The notes beneath the pieces were generated by a model. It did no database searches. It worked only from the letters and a program-made list of their open reading frames with translations, and had not been told where the DNA came from. Shown piece by piece: positions 61,901-64,000 of a DNA stretch of 64,000 bases (the first letter of the stretch is position 1; the number at the start of each line of letters is the position of its first letter). The translations under genes were made by a program, and so were the position numbers. Origin of the DNA: an uncultured Acetatifactor sp. (GTDB lineage Bacteria; Bacillota; Clostridia; Lachnospirales; Lachnospiraceae). The stretch lies in contig NZ_CAJUCP010000019.1 of assembly GCF_910585425.1 (NCBI RefSeq), positions 11,431 to 75,430 of the forward strand, in the 5' to 3' direction.

Positions 61901-62079
61901 CGGCTGTGGATATGGGCTCCTCCCATGCCCATCTGGCGCAGGTCTTCGGTCTGCTCCTCAATCTGCCTTTTCGTCACCTTGCAGTTCCAGGCCCAGAACG
62001 GGGTGCCCCGGTACTCGCTGGACGGATTTCGGAACAGCGCCTCATCCAGTGTCTTCTCTTCCTTTCTTGGATATAACAT
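58945..62079 (-). CDS. Very large glycoside hydrolase-like protein, GH106-related
   Basis: The 1044-residue protein (ATG at 62079, AGGAGG eight bases upstream) has an N-terminal barrel-like region with FRNPSSEYRGTPFWAWN, MGMGGAHIHSRTGM and WLYDEDRWPSGFGGG. The probable catalytic acids lie in PSIFTDEPQF and TGHMMEEPTLRS. The C-terminal 300 residues are galactose-binding-like beta-sandwich modules. The pattern recalls GH106 alpha-L-rhamnosidases (Glyco_hydro_106) but is divergent, so family and substrate are tentative. No signal peptide is seen. It stands alone between a double-hairpin element and the corrinoid activator gene, converging with the SSS symporter gene. Confidence 0.78.
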   Translation of the reverse strand: MLYPRKEEKTLDEALFRNPSSEYRGTPFWAWNCKVTKRQIEEQTEDLRQMGMGGAHIHSRTGMNIPFMSEEFLDLVSFAHDRFAEKDMLTWLYDEDRWPSGFGGGLVTCHEEYRQRCLVFSPEPIREGFPKDRGESISSARAIRNDNRKFLMCYGIRLNEKGNMTDYRAFSDGEEIPEGYAPWYAYLEVSGDSAWFNNQAYVNTLDPKAMAFFLDTVHEKYAGKLGDSFGKDIPSIFTDEPQFVHKSLLGRADDRTAQFIPYTDDFEDSYRAAYGESFLEHLPEVFWEMEGTPVSVTRYHYHDHIAERFSQAFADQIGDWCQAHGFALTGHMMEEPTLRSQTAALGEAMRSYRSFQLPGIDMLCDSRELTTAKQTQSAVHQYAREGMLSELYGVTNWDFDFRNHKLGGDWQAALGVTIRVHHLTWVSMEGEAKRDYPACIGYQSPWYRKYKKIEDYFSRLNTALVRGTPFVKIGVIHPIESYWLKWGNEETTGAVREEMDKAFSDLTSWLLYGLLDFDFISESLLEEQSRDGEGASREKGFAVGAMTYDVVVVPDCLTLRKNTVERLKKFAEMGGKIFYLGHVPEYIDALPARDDALAETGTVLPFTKQAILQALEPYRTVGVQDRRGMKSANLLSQQRQDGENRWLFLAHSERPAEVDDVTPEYWTIRVPGDWTVELYDAMEGAISPVDVQYAAGRTQWEVTSYAQDSFLYCLKPGRAGESAASLCGSAPACRRPVATPELVDFALEEPNVLVLDMAEYKLDDGEWREKEEILRLDNNFRAEAGYPMRADAYAQPWIYGERAYEHKVALRYTILSEIAMEGVELALENEAITELIWNGEEIPHTVTGYYTDREFYKVALPGLKKGENVLEVRLPYHTNVNLEAMFLLGEFGVDVKGSTAVITALPEKIGFGDICSQGLPFYGGNLVYRIPVELPEDGALTVQVPKFRNPLIEVILDGQEEQSRDLFKSPYCVSFGQVKRGKHVIELRAYGNRRNTFGQLHNCNENVYWCGPNAWRTQGEAWAYEYQLTRTGILTSPHVEIHAE

Positions 62080-62293
62080 TTCATTACCCTCCTGTCTTTC
62101 CTCTCGCAGCGCTCTTTCCGGAGCACCGGTATCAGATATGTCTCCCGATTTCGCTGGTAAGTCGATGTGGAAACCTGATGCAGGGCCGTGACGAATCATC
62201 CCCTGAACGCTTGCGGCTACGGTCTCGCGGCATCCGTGAATCGTGCCCTCAGGTACGTCCCCGCTTATTGTCGCGGGATAAAGCCGTCACCCC
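62080..62293. other. Intergenic region between the corrinoid activator and GH106-like genes
   Basis: The 214-base gap shows no clear promoter consensus or intrinsic terminator. The GH106-like gene has a strong ribosome binding site, so it may be co-transcribed with the activator gene. Confidence 0.35.
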
Positions 62294-63853
62294 TCAAAAC
62301 AGCATCCGTTCCATATATTCATCCGCAAAATACGGATTGGATGACAGCTCCACCAGCTTCGCGCCTCTTGCATAGTCTTCGCAGACAGCTCTGTAATCCT
62401 CATTCAGCAGCAGCATGGACGCTCCGCTCAGGGCGGCATTGCCCACCACCCGGATGCAGGGCAGCATCTCCTCGGGAAACAGGCCAATCTTCGCCGCGTT
62501 CCCCACATCCAGATAACTGCCGAAGCCTCCCGCGATCAGCAGCGACTCCACCTGGGCACAGTCCAGCCCCGCCGTGTGCAGCAAAGTCCTGATGCCCGCA
62601 TGGATGGCGCTTTTGGCCAGTTGTACCATCCTCACGTCATTCTGTGTGAAAGTCACCTGTTCGCAGATTACTGCGCTCTCCTCTTCCAGGTATCCCGTAT
62701 CGTCCAACTGGCCTGTCTCCAGCAGGCATGCTACCGCGTCCACCACGCCGCTCCCACAGATTCCCACAGCGGCGGCGTCCCCGATCACATGGGCCTTCAG
62801 CCTTCCCTCCGTGACTGCCACCCTGTCTACCGCGCCTGCGCTCCCCCCCATTCCCATGGAGATTCCCGCCCCCTCAAAGGCAGGACCGGCGGCGGTGGAG
62901 CAGCAATACAGCGCCCCTTCATGCCACAGGGCCATCTCGCCGTTGGTGCCGATATCCGCCAGCAGCCGCGTGCCCGGCGTATCGCACAAAGCCCCCGCCA
63001 GAACCGCCGTGATGAGATCCGCGCCCACGAAGGCCGCCGCGCAGGGAGCCAGATAGACCGCGGCCTCCGGACGCAGAGAAGCAAGCCCCAGGCTTTCCGC
63101 CGTCACCGTCTCCCCGAACAGCCGCCCGGCTGCAAAGGGCGCGTGGGACAGAGGCTCCGTGGAGGTGCCGGTGAGCAGATGGAGCATCACTGTATTCCCT
63201 GTCACCGCCATCCCGTCGATATCCTTCGGCGCGATTTTGGCCTTCCCGGAGAGCTCCATCACCAGGCTGTCCACTGCCGTGCAGATTGCCTGTGTAAGCT
63301 TGGGGCCCTCTCCCCGCAGATCCGCTTCGATGCGGGAAATCACGTCTGCTCCCCATCCCGCCTGTGGATTCAGCCCGCTTCCCTCCGCCAGCAGTTTCCC
63401 CGAGGTATCGTAAAGCCGTGCAGCCAGTGTCGTAGTACCGATATCCAGCACAAAACCATAGAATCTGAAAGAAGGCTTCAGCAGGATGGCCGGCATGTCT
63501 CCGGCAGTCCGGATCTGTCCGTTGCCCAGCAGCTCCATCTCCACGCTACAGTCTCCCTCCACAGCGGTACAGCAGGCCAGCCGGATGCCCCTGTCGATGT
63601 CCTCCCGGGACAAAAGCCGCCTCTCCGCATCCGAAAGGGGGCTCAAAGCGCCCCGGGCAAATACCCTGCATTTCCCGCAGCGCCCATGTCCGCCACAGGG
63701 CAGCGCCAGCATCGGGCTTCCCGGCAGCTTCCCGCCGGAACCCGCACAGCCCTCAAAATGGGCCTCCCCAGAATGTTCTCCGGCCAGCAGATCCCCCAGG
63801 AGCGTCCCCGGCTCTGCATGATGAACAATCGCATTTACCCTGACTTCCACCAT
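62294..63853 (-). CDS. RACo-type corrinoid activation protein (2Fe-2S plus ASKHA domains)
   Basis: The 519-residue protein has an N-terminal ferredoxin-like domain with PCGGHGRCGKCRVF (Cys53, 59, 62) and a fourth Cys in RLACC (94/95) for a 2Fe-2S cluster. A long C-terminal ASKHA ATPase-like domain of the RamA/RACo group (DUF4445) follows: VLDIGTTTLAARLYD, LADIGTNGEMALW, GICGSGVVDAVACLLE and IAGGFGSYLDVGNAAKIGLF. Such proteins use ATP to reduce Co(II) corrinoid methyltransferases back to Co(I). No corrinoid protein or methyltransferase is in the window; they may lie beyond the right edge. A truncated UroD-family gene, from the same type of pathway, is at 9904. Confidence 0.9.
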   Translation of the reverse strand: MVEVRVNAIVHHAEPGTLLGDLLAGEHSGEAHFEGCAGSGGKLPGSPMLALPCGGHGRCGKCRVFARGALSPLSDAERRLLSREDIDRGIRLACCTAVEGDCSVEMELLGNGQIRTAGDMPAILLKPSFRFYGFVLDIGTTTLAARLYDTSGKLLAEGSGLNPQAGWGADVISRIEADLRGEGPKLTQAICTAVDSLVMELSGKAKIAPKDIDGMAVTGNTVMLHLLTGTSTEPLSHAPFAAGRLFGETVTAESLGLASLRPEAAVYLAPCAAAFVGADLITAVLAGALCDTPGTRLLADIGTNGEMALWHEGALYCCSTAAGPAFEGAGISMGMGGSAGAVDRVAVTEGRLKAHVIGDAAAVGICGSGVVDAVACLLETGQLDDTGYLEEESAVICEQVTFTQNDVRMVQLAKSAIHAGIRTLLHTAGLDCAQVESLLIAGGFGSYLDVGNAAKIGLFPEEMLPCIRVVGNAALSGASMLLLNEDYRAVCEDYARGAKLVELSSNPYFADEYMERMLF

Positions 63854-63891
63854 ATATACCTCTCTCCATTAAAAAACATCCGGCAAGCCGT

Positions 63892-64000
63892 CTATTTGGC
63901 TTTCTCACGGCCTTGAAAGAAATGTACCTTTCCCTCTCTGTCCTCCCGCCGCGCCCACCCGAGCTTAGCCCCATGCCGGAGCAGCCTGCCGTCTACCCGG
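63892..64000 (-). CDS. C-terminal end of an unidentified upstream gene (partial)
   Basis: A minus-strand frame is open from the window edge to a TAG at 63892, giving 35 residues that include RLLRHGAKLGWARRED. It ends 39 bases upstream of the corrinoid-activator start, an operon-like spacing. The sequence is too short to identify. In this context it could belong to a corrinoid methyltransferase unit. Confidence 0.4.
   Translation of the reverse strand, partial: RVDGRLLRHGAKLGWARREDREGKVHFFQGREKAK

Overview
The window looks like a chromosomal segment of an anaerobic, gut-type Firmicute in the class Clostridia, most likely a Lachnospiraceae member. The reasons are strong AGGAGG ribosome binding sites, sigma-A promoters with 17-bp spacers, lipoprotein substrate-binding proteins, many glycan-degrading genes with dedicated ABC importers, AgrC/LytTR regulators and BlaI/M56 pairs. 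I cannot name the species. No rRNA, tRNA, CRISPR array, IS element or prophage is visible. Most genes lie on the minus strand.

Region 1 (1-16.5 kb) is a carbohydrate-utilisation island. It holds a GH-A clan hydrolase (cut by the window edge), a LipO/LplB/LplC-type sugar ABC importer without its own ATPase, a SIS-domain isomerase, a GH36 alpha-galactosidase-like enzyme, a GH172 (DUF2961) protein, a truncated uroporphyrinogen decarboxylase-family gene and a GtaA-like (DUF4965) protein. A second unit follows: an allulose 3-epimerase-type enzyme, a zinc polyol dehydrogenase, a small protein and a ROK regulator. A TetR regulator is divergent from ROK across a 61-bp inverted repeat.

Region 2 (17-27.5 kb) holds an unusual exporter operon. 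Two large ABC half-transporters with N-terminal extensions and zinc ribbons flank a DUF1854 protein and a FecR/MORN lipoprotein. Upstream lie a strong promoter with an overlapping palindrome, a 31-codon leader ORF and an intrinsic terminator, a layout that suggests transcription attenuation. An intracellular GH18 protein and an acidic-repeat lipoprotein follow.

Region 3 (27.5-37 kb) is central metabolism and RNA modification: pgi, a MalFG-type importer whose binding protein has a C-terminal membrane helix, an MsmK-type ATPase, tcdA, and miaB with a hexapeptide repeat inside its TRAM domain.

Region 4 (37-50.5 kb) is accessory. It contains a decayed AAC(6')-APH(2'') aminoglycoside-resistance gene, an acetyltransferase remnant, an AAA-ATPase/PD-(D/E)XK protein, a BlaI/BlaR1-type pair, two ABC exporters (one starting with the same hexapeptide repeat as MiaB), an AgrC-like kinase with a duplicated fragment, a LytTR regulator sharing a 9-bp promoter motif with the ABC exporters, and an AT-rich GNAT gene.

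Region 5 (50.5-64 kb) contains pepT, an AGCS symporter, an OmpR/HAMP two-component system, an SSS symporter, a very large GH106-like protein, a RACo-type corrinoid activator and the tail of one more gene. Two copies of a composite double-hairpin element sit at the 3' ends of the histidine kinase and the SSS symporter genes.
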